NCBI GenBank assembly: GCA_934675575.1
Contig: CAKUQQ010000003.1
Coordinates: 1 to 64,000, forward strand
DNA: 64,000 nt
DNA from: an uncultured Muribaculaceae bacterium
GTDB lineage: Bacteria > Bacteroidota > Bacteroidia > Bacteroidales > Muribaculaceae
Direction: 5' to 3'
In this document: positions 49,200-58,598 of the stretch, piece by piece
Position numbering within the stretch: position 1 is the first letter of the stretch
Layout of the letters: every line of letters starts with the position of its first letter
Position numbers and translations under genes: made by a program
The notes under the pieces: generated by a model
Told to the model about the DNA's origin: nothing
The model's input: only the letters and a program-made list of their open reading frames with translations
The model's database searches: none

Positions 49200-52100
49200 A
49201 TGAAAAAGTATTTACTGATGCTGTTTGCCATATTTCTGTATGGCACAGTGGCACAGGCTGCTGACCCAGAGCTGAAGCTGAGCGGCGACGGAACGGAGAC
49301 GAGTCCGTATCTGTTGACCTCAAAAGCCGACATCTTGGCGCTGGCCAATGCCTGTAACACAGACGCAACTGCTACTGCCGGACACTATGCCGGTAAGTAT
49401 TTCAAGTTGACGACTGACATTGACATGGAGAACGACGAGAGCTTTGTGGGCATCGGTCGTGCCGTGGGCAGGAACACAACTGCCTCATGGTATTTTGGTG
49501 GTGTGATAGACGGTGACGGCCACACTATCAAGAACATGAAGATTAACGGCGTGGCATTTAAGGAAGACGGCACTGTGCTTAGCGCAAGCGCAACTGGCTC
49601 TAAGAGCTATGTGGGATTTGTGTGCTATCTGAAAGGCACATCTGCAGCCAAAGCTGCCGTTAAGAACTTGAAGTTTGAGAATGCTAACGTTGCCGGTTAT
49701 TCCTACACTGGTGCTGTGGTGGGTTATGCAAACTCTTACACAGAGTTGAGCGACATCACTGTGAGTGGCACTGTTTCGGGCTACTATGACACTGCCGGCG
49801 GTGTGGTGTCGTATGTGTATAAGAACGCCAACTCAAAAATAAGCAACTGCTTGTTTAAAGGCAAGGTTGTGAGCTACAAGGGCACTGTGGGCGGTATTGC
49901 CGGTTATGCCGGTTGCGCTGTTGACAACTGTGTGAACCTGGGTTCTGTAGATGTGAGCGATTTTTATGGTGCAACTACCACGTCGTCGAGAAACTATGCC
50001 GGTGGCATAGTGGGCAACGCTGTGGGCAGTGCCGTGACGAACTGCTTGAACGCTGGTAAGGTGACGAGCGTGAGCGCATACGTTGGCGGTATTGTGGGCC
50101 AAAGTAACTACAGCTCAAGTTTGGGTTCTGTGGAAAACTGCGTGAACCTTGGCTCTGTGGAACTGTCGGAGAACAATGCTGCAACTACCGTGGGCTGCAT
50201 AGCAGGTCACTTGACATCGACCACTGTGGCTCAGATTAAGAACTGCTACTATGACGGCCAAACAAGCTCAATGACAGCTGTGGCTGACGGTAAGCTCAAT
50301 GACGGTGCAAAGGGACTGGCAACAAAGACTCTGACTGCAGGAACTGCCATTGACGGATTAGATGCCGCCAACTGGGCTTTTGCGGCAGGAAGCTATCCTG
50401 TGCTGAAACTTTTTGCTGCCGACGAGACACTGAAGGCTGCCGCAAGCACATATTTCGTGCTGCCAGAGGGCGAGACTGCCACCAACTTCAAGACCACTGC
50501 CACTCTTAGCGACGGTGTGACTGCAAGCCTGAAAGTGGGTCAATACTTTGAGGTTGCTGACGGCAAACTGGTGTCGAAGGAAGTGACAGGAAATGACATT
50601 CAAAAAGATGTGCTGACCTTGAAAAAAGGTGACTACACAATGACATACAACCTTGCCAAATCGCCAAAATTCTTTGACGGTGCCGGTACGGCTGAAGACC
50701 CATATTTGATTAAGGACAAACAAAACTTGCTTAGCTTTGCCAAACTGACATCGGCAGAGAAGGAGCACTTCGAAGGTGTTTACTTCAAGCAAGTGGCAGA
50801 CATCGACATGGAAAATGACGAAACTTTCCATGGCATAGCATACTTGGGCAGTACCCAATATCCGGAGCGCCAAGTGTATTTCTCTGGAACATACGACGGC
50901 GGCGGTTTTGCCATCAAGAACTTGAAGATAGCCAACAACGTGCTTAGCGAAGCAGGCAGCGCGCTTTCAGGCTCAAAGGGCGGAACTGACAACACTGGCT
51001 TGTTCTGCACAACGAGCGGTGCAACAATCAAGAACGTGCACATAGCTGCCGGAAGCTTGATTGACGGCTATCAGTATGTGGGAGGCATAGTGGGCTACGC
51101 TCTCGCCAAGACCACTATTGACAACTGTGTGAATGAGGCAAAGGTGGTGGCTTATTACACCAACGCCGGCGGTATCGTGGGCAATGTGCCATCGGCTGCT
51201 GCTGACGTTAAGATTTCCAACTGTGTGAACAAGGGCAATGTGGTGGCAAACAACTACAATGCCGCCGGTATAGCAGCGTTTAACTATGCGACAATAGAGA
51301 ACTGCTTGAATGAGGGCAAGATTGAAGCTAAATATATCAATCCGGCTGTGAATGAGGGTTCAGCTCACAATGCCGGTGGTATTGCTGGTCAGAACTACGG
51401 TGTAATCACCAACGCACAAAACGTGGGTGCTGTGTATGCCGACAGAGGTCAGGCTGGTGGTATCGTGGGTGCAGCAGGCACCAAGGGAGCTGTGAAGGCT
51501 TCTGTTAATCTGGGCGGCGTGCGCACAGGAACAGGCGCACAGGCAGCTGCAATCGAGACTCAAACAGGTAATGACCTGGAGAATACTTATTTTGACGCTC
51601 AGCTGAGCGGTCTGAATGCTCTGGTTTCGACTAACCCAGAAGGTGCAAAAGCAATGCTCACAAGTGACTTCACAGCCGGAACGGCTCTTGAGGGACTCGC
51701 TGACTCTGCTTGGGTTGTGAAAGCCGGCTATTATCCTGTGCTCAAAGCATACGCCGCAGACGCTTATCTGCAAGCTGCCGCAAGCACATACGTAACGATG
51801 AGCAAAAACGAATCATCGAACAACTTCAAGACAAAGGCAACTCTGAGCACAACTGCCAAAGACGTGGCTGTGACGTTTGCCAAGGGAACTAAGTTCACAT
51901 ACGCTGACGGAGTGGTAACCGCTCTTGACGTGACAGAAGTGGAGAAAGACACTCTGTATTTAAAGAATGGTGACTACACAATGGCAATAGCTTTGCAAAA
52001 GATTCCAAACGTATTGCCAGGCTCTGGCTCAGAAACTGACCCATATCAAATCAAGACTGCTGAGGACTACTGCAAGATAGGCAAACAAATGGAAGATGCC

Positions 52101-54074
52101 TCTTATTCATTTGCAGGTGAATATTTCAAGGTTCTCAACGACATTGATTTCAAGGATAAGGCATTTGTGGCAATCGGCACGGCAGATGTGCCATTCCAAG
52201 GTGTGCTCGACGGCGGCAACTTCGCATTGAAGAATGTGGTTGACACTGTGACCATAGAAGACGAGGTTAATGAAGCCAATCAAAATCTGGCTGCGGTGAG
52301 ATACCTCGGCGGTGAAGGTGTGGTTAAGAACTTGAATGTGGAAGGATTCCAACTGCGCGGCTTCAACAATGTGGCTGCTGTTGTGGCACAGAACGACGGT
52401 TTGGTGGAGAACTGCCAAGTGTCGGCCGACACCAAGATTGAGGCTCTGGCAACTAAAGCAACATCCAATGGTGCAAAGGCTGGCGGCGTGGTGGCTGTGG
52501 CAAACGCAGGAAGCAAGGTTAAGAATTGTGTGAACAAGGCCACTGTTACTGCAAGACAAGCAGCTGGCGGTATCGTGGGCGGTTCAAATTCATCGAGCAC
52601 AGAATCCACAATTGAGGGTTGTGTGAACTACGGTACGATAACTGCAAACTTCCCTGTAACCACTACTCGCACATCAACAGGAAAACTCGACTCAGTGAGA
52701 ACTAACTCAGCCGAGGCCGGTGGTATCGTGGGCCGCTTCATTGGCAAGATAGATGCTTGCGTTAACCATGGCGCAGTGAAGGTGCCATTCTGCACCAACG
52801 CCGGCGGTATTGCCGGTCAGGCATACGCTGGAACGGAGATTGCCGACAGCAAGAACTATGGCGAGGTGTTTGCAAAATATGATTATGCCGGTGGTATAGT
52901 GGGCTTGTCGCAAGGCAACAACACTGGCGGTGTGACTATCACCAACTGCTACAACGACGCAAAAATTTATGGCGACAAATATCATGCTGCCGGAATTGTG
53001 GCTAAGGCTGCTGCCAAGTGCTTGGTGAGCGGTTGCGGCAACGAGGGCAACATCGTGGCAAATGAAAATTATGCCGGCGGTATCGCAGCTATTGCTGATG
53101 GTGCTGACATCAAGATTGAAAAGTGCTGGAACGGCGGCAAGATTGAGGCTGGCCTGACAGAAGACGCCGCATTCACCAACTCGGCATACGCCGGTGGCAT
53201 TGTGGGAAGCGTGGGTTTGAACACTCTCACCATAGATCGCTGCTTCAATGTGGGCGAAGTGACCACGGTGAACGATTGGGGCTATGTGGGCGGTATCTCT
53301 GCCTTGGGCTTCACTGACATTACCAATAGCTACAATGCCGGAAAGGTTTCGGCTGATAGCTATGTGGGCGGTATCACAGGAAATGCTTCTTCAAACTCTA
53401 CCAAGAGTTCCATATTTGAGAAAGTATATAACATTGGCGAGGTTGACTTGCGCAACGCAGAGAAATCTGAACTTGCAGGAAACGTGATTGGCAACGGTAA
53501 TGACCAATATGGCATGACTGGCGCACAGTCTTATTACCTGAAATCGCTCAAGGCATTCCACAACGACACTGTGTTTGCCGTGAATGCACTCACTCAAAAG
53601 GAACTCCAAAACTCACAAGAGAAGCTTGGTGACGCATACGTGTATAACGAGTATGCTTATCCAATGATTGCCGGTCTTGACACTCTTGACGCAGCAAAGG
53701 TGTTTGCTTCGTCTTATGAACTTGCCGAGGGTGACACCGAGGACAAGGTGACTGGTACAATTAAGTTGTCGAAGCTCAACGGCGTGGAGTGGACTGCAAG
53801 CGGCGCTCTTGGCCTCTGGCAAGGCGATGCAAGCACCTACTCGATAGGAGAAGGCACACTGACTGCAACTTGCGGCAGATATAGCAAGACATTCAAGTTC
53901 AATGTGACTCAAGCCACTTCGGTTGACACCAAGGAGGCTGCCAAGACAGTGAAGAGCGTGAAGTATTACAACGTGGCAGGTGTGGAAAGCACAGTGCCGT
54001 TCACGGGAGTGAATGTGGTTGTGACCACTTACACCGACGGAACAAAGGCAACTGCCAAGAAAGTGATTAAGTAA
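49200..54074 (+). CDS. Very large secreted GLUG-repeat surface protein
   Basis: 1624 residues. The signal peptide ends near VAQAAD. Three big sections each begin with DGTETSPYLLTSKADILAL-type sequence followed by YFKLTTDIDM, which is the usual start of a GLUG/beta-helix array. Many GLUG-like units follow, of the form YAGGIVGNAVGSAVTNCLNA and variants. Sections are separated by conserved linkers (ASTYFVLPEGETATNFKTTA, GDYTMTYNL). The end (VKYYNVAGVESTVPFTGVNV, VVTTYTDGTKATAKKVIK) is a type IX-like tail. It is probably a cell-surface or released adhesin-like protein. No catalytic motif was seen. A long GC-rich leader precedes it. Confidence 0.9.
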   Translation: MKKYLLMLFAIFLYGTVAQAADPELKLSGDGTETSPYLLTSKADILALANACNTDATATAGHYAGKYFKLTTDIDMENDESFVGIGRAVGRNTTASWYFGGVIDGDGHTIKNMKINGVAFKEDGTVLSASATGSKSYVGFVCYLKGTSAAKAAVKNLKFENANVAGYSYTGAVVGYANSYTELSDITVSGTVSGYYDTAGGVVSYVYKNANSKISNCLFKGKVVSYKGTVGGIAGYAGCAVDNCVNLGSVDVSDFYGATTTSSRNYAGGIVGNAVGSAVTNCLNAGKVTSVSAYVGGIVGQSNYSSSLGSVENCVNLGSVELSENNAATTVGCIAGHLTSTTVAQIKNCYYDGQTSSMTAVADGKLNDGAKGLATKTLTAGTAIDGLDAANWAFAAGSYPVLKLFAADETLKAAASTYFVLPEGETATNFKTTATLSDGVTASLKVGQYFEVADGKLVSKEVTGNDIQKDVLTLKKGDYTMTYNLAKSPKFFDGAGTAEDPYLIKDKQNLLSFAKLTSAEKEHFEGVYFKQVADIDMENDETFHGIAYLGSTQYPERQVYFSGTYDGGGFAIKNLKIANNVLSEAGSALSGSKGGTDNTGLFCTTSGATIKNVHIAAGSLIDGYQYVGGIVGYALAKTTIDNCVNEAKVVAYYTNAGGIVGNVPSAAADVKISNCVNKGNVVANNYNAAGIAAFNYATIENCLNEGKIEAKYINPAVNEGSAHNAGGIAGQNYGVITNAQNVGAVYADRGQAGGIVGAAGTKGAVKASVNLGGVRTGTGAQAAAIETQTGNDLENTYFDAQLSGLNALVSTNPEGAKAMLTSDFTAGTALEGLADSAWVVKAGYYPVLKAYAADAYLQAAASTYVTMSKNESSNNFKTKATLSTTAKDVAVTFAKGTKFTYADGVVTALDVTEVEKDTLYLKNGDYTMAIALQKIPNVLPGSGSETDPYQIKTAEDYCKIGKQMEDASYSFAGEYFKVLNDIDFKDKAFVAIGTADVPFQGVLDGGNFALKNVVDTVTIEDEVNEANQNLAAVRYLGGEGVVKNLNVEGFQLRGFNNVAAVVAQNDGLVENCQVSADTKIEALATKATSNGAKAGGVVAVANAGSKVKNCVNKATVTARQAAGGIVGGSNSSSTESTIEGCVNYGTITANFPVTTTRTSTGKLDSVRTNSAEAGGIVGRFIGKIDACVNHGAVKVPFCTNAGGIAGQAYAGTEIADSKNYGEVFAKYDYAGGIVGLSQGNNTGGVTITNCYNDAKIYGDKYHAAGIVAKAAAKCLVSGCGNEGNIVANENYAGGIAAIADGADIKIEKCWNGGKIEAGLTEDAAFTNSAYAGGIVGSVGLNTLTIDRCFNVGEVTTVNDWGYVGGISALGFTDITNSYNAGKVSADSYVGGITGNASSNSTKSSIFEKVYNIGEVDLRNAEKSELAGNVIGNGNDQYGMTGAQSYYLKSLKAFHNDTVFAVNALTQKELQNSQEKLGDAYVYNEYAYPMIAGLDTLDAAKVFASSYELAEGDTEDKVTGTIKLSKLNGVEWTASGALGLWQGDASTYSIGEGTLTATCGRYSKTFKFNVTQATSVDTKEAAKTVKSVKYYNVAGVESTVPFTGVNVVVTTYTDGTKATAKKVIK

Positions 54075-54102
54075 TGCCGTAATGGCATAGCGACACGATA
54101 AA

Positions 54103-54144
54103 AATAATGGAGACATCGCAATGATGCCTCCATTATTTTTTTGC
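54103..54144 (+). terminator. Intrinsic terminator
   Basis: A perfect 10-bp stem (54103-54112 with 54128-54137) is followed by T7. A-rich sequence on the other side may let it serve upp as well. Confidence 0.88.
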
Positions 54145-54177
54145 CCTTTGGTGTGGAGAATGGTAATGGGTGCTGTG

Positions 54178-54834
54178 TTATTCCTTTTCGCCATAGAGGA
54201 GGTCGCCGGCATCACCGAGGCCGGGAATGATGTAGCTCTTCTCGTTTAGCTCATGGTCGATGTCGCACGTCCAGAGTGTGGTCTTGTCTTCGGGCAGGCG
54301 CTGGCGCACATATTCTATGGCCTGGTCGGTGGCAATCACGCTTGCCAGGTGAATGTGGGCAGGGTGCCCCTTGGTCATGAGAGCCTGAAATGCGAGTTCC
54401 ATAGACGAGCCTGTGGCAAGCATGGGGTCAACAATGAGCAGCACCTTGTCGTCGATTCGTGGGCAGGCTATGTACTCAATATGCACCTTGAATTCGTTGG
54501 TCTTTTCGATAAACTTGCGATATGCCGACACAAAGCCATTTTCGGCTTGGTCGAAATAAGACAGGAATCCCTCGTGGAAAGGTAGGCCGGCACGAAGAAT
54601 GGTAGATAGCACCACCTTGTCGGCTATGACGTTGGTTTTGGCAGTGCCGAGAGGAGTGTCGGTGTCAACGGTCTGGTAGTTGAGCCGCTTAGAGATTTCG
54701 TATGCCATGATTTGTCCGAGACGCTGTATGTTGGCGCGGAAGCGCAGGCGCTCGTTCTGGAGATTCTTGCTTCTGATTTCGCTCATAAACTGCGATACAA
54801 GAGAATTTCCCTCGCATAGATTGATGATTTCCAT
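54178..54834 (-). CDS. upp: Uracil phosphoribosyltransferase
   Basis: 218 residues from ATG 54834 (MEIINLCEGN). The frame is open 17 codons further, but those residues are not part of the family. Motifs are STILRAGLPFHEGFLSYFD, KVLLIVDPMLATGSSMELAF (the PRPP-binding loop) and YIIPGLGDAGDLLYG at the uracil site. It converts uracil and PRPP to UMP in pyrimidine salvage. The length is normal. It lies 57 nt downstream of ribF on the same strand. Confidence 0.94.
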   Translation of the reverse strand: MEIINLCEGNSLVSQFMSEIRSKNLQNERLRFRANIQRLGQIMAYEISKRLNYQTVDTDTPLGTAKTNVIADKVVLSTILRAGLPFHEGFLSYFDQAENGFVSAYRKFIEKTNEFKVHIEYIACPRIDDKVLLIVDPMLATGSSMELAFQALMTKGHPAHIHLASVIATDQAIEYVRQRLPEDKTTLWTCDIDHELNEKSYIIPGLGDAGDLLYGEKE

Positions 54835-54891
54835 TGTGAAATTTTGTTTAGGTGTAGTATATATTAGAGTTGTTGTTTTTCTCATATATGC

Positions 54892-55827
54892 TCATTTGCC
54901 GGCAAGAATCTTGATTGATTCGTCGCGGTCGTGGGCAAGTTGCTGTTTGAGCTCGTCAAGTCCGTTGAACATCACCTCATAGCGCATGAAGCGCGTGAAT
55001 GTGACTGTGATGGGCTGGCCATAGATGTCATCATCGAAGTCAAACAGATTGGCTTCAACAGTGATTTGCTTGCCATTGTGCAGGGTGGGGCGGCAACCAA
55101 TGTTAATCATTGCATTGTGGCGCGCGCCAGAAACGGTGGCGTGGCCTGCATAAACGCCATTGTGAGGCAGGATAAGCAGTGGGGAGAACTCTCCAACGTT
55201 GGCGGTGGGGAAACCGATTTTGCGGCCGTTTTTGAAGCCGTGAACCACAATGCCGCTTATTGAAAAGGGGCGACCCATGCACAAGGCTGCGTCTTCCACA
55301 CGGCCGGAGCTGATGAGCTTGCGTATGATTGACGAGCTGACAGGTGCATAGCGGCCGAGATATTCGGGTGCTTTAAGCACGGTTACTCCCAACTCGCGAC
55401 CTTGTGCCACATATTGCGGAAAAGCATCTTCGCGGTTGTGGCCGAAGTGGTGGTTGAAGCCCACAATCAGGTGGCTAATGCCAAAGTCGTTGCGCAGCAT
55501 CGACATGAATTGCGACGACGTGAGAGCCGCCAACTGCTGCGTGAAGTCGAGCAAAATCACATAATCGACGCCAAACGAGGCTATAAGGCGCAGACGCTCA
55601 TTGAGGGGGAGAATCATGCGCAGGTCGGAATTGGGGTTGAACACCAGTTGCGGGTGCTGGCGGAAGGTGACAACAGCCGACTTGAGCCGCAGACAAGCAG
55701 CCTCGGCTACAAGGTGGGTGAGGAGAGTGGCGTGTCCGCGGTGAACGCCGTCGAACATGCCTATAGTGGCAATTACGCTATCGGGAGCCAGCTGTGGAGC
55801 AGTGGCGTTACGTTCGATAATCGTCAT
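54892..55827 (-). CDS. ribF: Bifunctional riboflavin kinase / FAD synthetase
   Basis: 311 residues. The N-terminal nucleotidyltransferase domain has IATIGMFDGVHRGHATLL, GFNHHFGHNREDAFP and PVSSSIIRKLISSG. The C-terminal riboflavin kinase domain has GRKIGFPTANVGEF and GVYAGHATV with the conserved MINIGCRPT. It makes FMN then FAD in the cytoplasm. Its start overlaps the HAD hydrolase gene by 4 nt (ATGA), and that gene overlaps the SDR gene the same way, so the three are translationally coupled. Confidence 0.95.
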   Translation of the reverse strand: MTIIERNATAPQLAPDSVIATIGMFDGVHRGHATLLTHLVAEAACLRLKSAVVTFRQHPQLVFNPNSDLRMILPLNERLRLIASFGVDYVILLDFTQQLAALTSSQFMSMLRNDFGISHLIVGFNHHFGHNREDAFPQYVAQGRELGVTVLKAPEYLGRYAPVSSSIIRKLISSGRVEDAALCMGRPFSISGIVVHGFKNGRKIGFPTANVGEFSPLLILPHNGVYAGHATVSGARHNAMINIGCRPTLHNGKQITVEANLFDFDDDIYGQPITVTFTRFMRYEVMFNGLDELKQQLAHDRDESIKILAGK

Positions 55828-56459
55828 ATCAGATCAAGAGCTTTGAGTTTGTCGGCAAATTCGGTGCCCGGTGGAACCAGGGCAGCTTGGTAGCCGTAGG
55901 CAATGGCGGCATCTACGTTGGTCTGGCCGTCGTCGAGAAACAGAGTGTGTGCCGGGTCGGCTCCCATAACATGAGCCGCATAATCGAAAATCTCGACATC
56001 GGGCTTGGTGCATTTAGCCTTGTAGGAAAGGGTGAGACCGTCGAAATAGTCGGCAGTAGTCAGCCCCTCCTGGGCAAACTCAGACGCAATGCGCCCCTCG
56101 AATAGAAGCGGATTGGTGTTGGACAGCACAAAAAGGCGGTAGTGCTTGCGGAGCTCGCGAAGTTGCTGTAAGCGATGAACCGGAATGCCGGTGATGAACT
56201 GCTCAATGGCGTGCTTGACCTGCAAATCGGTGACCGTCTTGTCGGGGATTTGGCTGCGCACCGCCTGGCAGAACTCGTCGGTGGTGATTTGCCCACGCTC
56301 AAGCTGCTGGAAAGCACCTGTCTGCACATACAGGCCTATCACGTCGTCGGCATTGGCAAGGCCTATGGTGTGAAGGGCGTTGACGCAATGGTCGCGGCAG
56401 ATGTCGATGATGACACCGCCCAGGTCGAACATGATGCTATGGATTGCGGATTTCATCAT
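55824..56459 (-). CDS. HAD-superfamily hydrolase
   Basis: 211 residues with a tandem ATG start. HAD motifs in order: IMFDLGGVIIDI (motif I with nucleophilic Asp; the second Asp is replaced by Gly, as in YihX-like members), LFVLSNTN (motif II), KCTKPDVEIF (motif III Lys) and TLFLDDGQTNVDAA (motif IV). The cap helices lie between motifs I and II. It is a probable sugar- or nucleotide-phosphate phosphatase; the substrate is unknown. It sits between the SDR and ribF genes with 4-nt overlaps on both sides, and an FMN-related phosphatase role is possible only by context. Confidence 0.9.
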   Translation of the reverse strand: MMKSAIHSIMFDLGGVIIDICRDHCVNALHTIGLANADDVIGLYVQTGAFQQLERGQITTDEFCQAVRSQIPDKTVTDLQVKHAIEQFITGIPVHRLQQLRELRKHYRLFVLSNTNPLLFEGRIASEFAQEGLTTADYFDGLTLSYKAKCTKPDVEIFDYAAHVMGADPAHTLFLDDGQTNVDAAIAYGYQAALVPPGTEFADKLKALDLI

Positions 56460-57304
56460 TCAATCTCCTTTTTGATGAGGCGCATGGTGTCGTTGCACAG
56501 CTTGATGAACACTTCGCGGTTCTTGAGTATGGTGGATATTTTGATTTGTCGTTCAGAGCCCTTGAAGATGAAGCCGGTGTCGGTTGACTCAATTGCGCGC
56601 ATAAGGGCACTTGCACCGTCGTTGACGTTGGGCAGGAGCTGCGCAATAGAGCTATTGATATTGCCCAGCCAGTGACCGAGCGAGAGAATGCTGCGGTTGA
56701 AGAGTCCGAGGTCGGCGCAGTTGACGGAAATGTGCTTGCCGCGCAACACGGTGGACATGTAGATTGAGAACAATGACAGTGCCAACTTGCTCTGGCCGAA
56801 TGCCGTGACAGGAATGAAGTTGCTCACGGCAGGGAACTCATATGGAAGACTCACAAAGCGGCGTGAAAGCGAGGCCGAGAAAATTATCTTACTGCCCTCG
56901 CCAAGCAGCGGAATCATCAGCTCGGAGAGCAACACAGTGCTGAGGAAGTTGACTTGCACAATCTTCTCGTAGCCGTTGGGCGAAAGCTCGCTGTGGCGAG
57001 AAATGTAGCTCGCATTGTTGATGAGCGCGGCAATGGGACGGTTGAGAGCCTTGACACCAGCCACGAAAGTCTTGACGCCGGCAAAAGAGCTGAGGTCGAG
57101 ATGCTGGCAAGAGATGTCGGAGTTGAGTGTGGAAACTGTGAGTTCCTTAGCAAAATGCTGGCATTTTTCGGTGTCGAAAGAAGCCAATAGCAAAGCCTTG
57201 CCCTGGGCAGCCAGACGCTTGGCAACAACGCTGCCAATGGAGTCGGTTGCACCAGTTATGATGTATAGTGGTTTTGATTTTGTGTCGTTTGGTGTGGTAG
57301 CCAT
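56456..57304 (-). CDS. Short-chain dehydrogenase/reductase lacking the catalytic Tyr
   Basis: 282 residues from ATG 57304; a longer frame upstream crosses the promoter. The Rossmann motif is ITGATDSIGSVVAKRLA (TGxxxGIG with Ser at the second Gly), then ALINNASYIS (NNAG-like). The SDR catalytic YxxxK reads AFGQSKLAL, so Phe169 replaces Tyr with Lys173 kept. The overall pattern resembles retinol-dehydrogenase-like SDRs. Loss of the proton donor suggests a weak or non-catalytic protein, or a different mechanism. It starts the SDR-HAD-ribF-upp transcript. Confidence 0.87.
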   Translation of the reverse strand: MATTPNDTKSKPLYIITGATDSIGSVVAKRLAAQGKALLLASFDTEKCQHFAKELTVSTLNSDISCQHLDLSSFAGVKTFVAGVKALNRPIAALINNASYISRHSELSPNGYEKIVQVNFLSTVLLSELMIPLLGEGSKIIFSASLSRRFVSLPYEFPAVSNFIPVTAFGQSKLALSLFSIYMSTVLRGKHISVNCADLGLFNRSILSLGHWLGNINSSIAQLLPNVNDGASALMRAIESTDTGFIFKGSERQIKISTILKNREVFIKLCNDTMRLIKKEIE

Positions 57305-57339
57305 TGTGAATGAGTTAGATGAGTTAAAATATATTGGTG

Positions 57340-57347
57340 CAAAGTTA
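57340..57347 (-). promoter_or_regulatory. -7 element (TAACTTTG) of the SDR-HAD-ribF transcript
   Basis: The minus-strand TAACTTTG is 36 nt upstream of ATG 57304. The -33 region is not clear. Confidence 0.5.
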
Positions 57348-57403
57348 GATAATATTGCCCAAAAAAGGAAATTGGAGAGGACAAACCTCAATAAAACCGC
57401 AGT

Positions 57404-58396
57404 TTAGGGGCGGTATTGCGCTATGAGGGTGGTGATAGTGCGCCCCACGGCACCGAGAGTGGTCTTGTCGATAACGCTCATGTCGTCGGCCACGGTGTGC
57501 CATTGCGGAAAGAAGCCTGTGGAAGAGCCTTGCGGCATGTCGATGATGTCGATGCAAGGAATGCCGGCCTTGTTGATAAACACATGGTCGTCGGTTACTC
57601 CACCGCCGTTTTCGTTGACGAAATAGGACTGGAGGCCGAGTTGGGCAGCAATGCCCCAAACTTCATCTAAGAACGAGGCGGCATAGACAGATGAGAAATA
57701 TTCGCGTGTGAAGCGTGCGCCAGACGCACCAACCATGTCAATCAGAATGCCAAACATGGGTTTGTAGGGCTTGGCGTGAGGGTGCTGTGCCCAATATTGC
57801 GCTCCCAGCCCCCAGCTGTCTTCGTCGTCGCTTGTGCCGCTGTCCTCGGCATCAACGAGCAAAATGTCGATGCCTATTTCAGGGCGGTTGATGGAAAGCT
57901 GCCGAGCCACCTCAAGCAGCACGCCCACGCCGCTTGCGCCGTCGTTGGCACCCATCACCGGCTTGGTGTGGTTGGCTTCAGATGGGTCGTTGTCGGCCCA
58001 AGGGCGGCTGTCCCAGTGTGCCAACAGAAGCAGGCGTTGCGAGTTTTGTGGATTGAAAGAGCCAATCACGTTGGATATGGGTAGCTTTTTGTCGGTTCCG
58101 TGAGTGGTGACATAGCCTTTCTGCACGATTACAGTGTCGCAGCACTTGGAGAGAAAAGAAGTGAGGTAGGCCAAGCACTTGGTGTGAGCCTCAGTGACAG
58201 GAACACGCGGTCCAAAGCTGCATTGGGCCTTGACGTAGGCATAGGCACTGTCGGCGTTGAAGTCGGCAGCTGCAAAAGCCGTGGCAGAATCGGCAGAGGA
58301 GTCCTGGGCGGTGGCAGATTTGGAGTGCCCGGAGCAAGCCAGGGCAAACAGGGAGAAAAGACCTGCCGTGAAGAGAACCAAAGAAACTTTGTTCAT
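57404..58396 (-). CDS. Lipoprotein M28 family peptidase / glutaminyl cyclase-like
   Basis: 330 residues from ATG 58396. The lipoprotein signal is SLFALACSGHS, with the lipidated Cys near 21. The zinc ligands of the M28 fold are visible: LLAHWDSRPWAD (His and Asp), GANDGASGVGVLLE (bridging Asp), VDAEDSG (Glu-Asp) and the late PQWHTVADD (His). The long open frame upstream (to 58738) is unrelated. It may be an aminopeptidase or a glutaminyl-peptide cyclotransferase; the Trp after the first His is common in the cyclase group. It is anchored to a membrane, facing the periplasm or outside. Confidence 0.9.
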   Translation of the reverse strand: MNKVSLVLFTAGLFSLFALACSGHSKSATAQDSSADSATAFAAADFNADSAYAYVKAQCSFGPRVPVTEAHTKCLAYLTSFLSKCCDTVIVQKGYVTTHGTDKKLPISNVIGSFNPQNSQRLLLLAHWDSRPWADNDPSEANHTKPVMGANDGASGVGVLLEVARQLSINRPEIGIDILLVDAEDSGTSDDEDSWGLGAQYWAQHPHAKPYKPMFGILIDMVGASGARFTREYFSSVYAASFLDEVWGIAAQLGLQSYFVNENGGGVTDDHVFINKAGIPCIDIIDMPQGSSTGFFPQWHTVADDMSVIDKTTLGAVGRTITTLIAQYRP

Positions 58397-58423
58397 AGAA
58401 ATTGTTATAATTAAATTCGACCC

Positions 58424-58431
58424 CAAAAGTA
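58424..58431 (-). promoter_or_regulatory. -7 element (TACTTTTG) of the M28 peptidase gene
   Basis: The minus-strand TACTTTTG is about 28 nt before ATG 58396. The remainder of 58432-58598 is unassigned apart from a short hairpin near 58487. Confidence 0.5.
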
Positions 58432-58598
58432 GTGAAAAAAAACGAGAAAACGGGTTTGGCGGCATATAGCGCAGCGGCTGGTGGCGGTTTTTGAAACCGA
58501 TTTTCTTTGCTGAATGGAAATTGTGTGCTAACTTGGCTAACAAAAGCACATGGCGCAGCACTGACTCGCGGCGTTGGCGGCTATCAGAAAACGAAACA

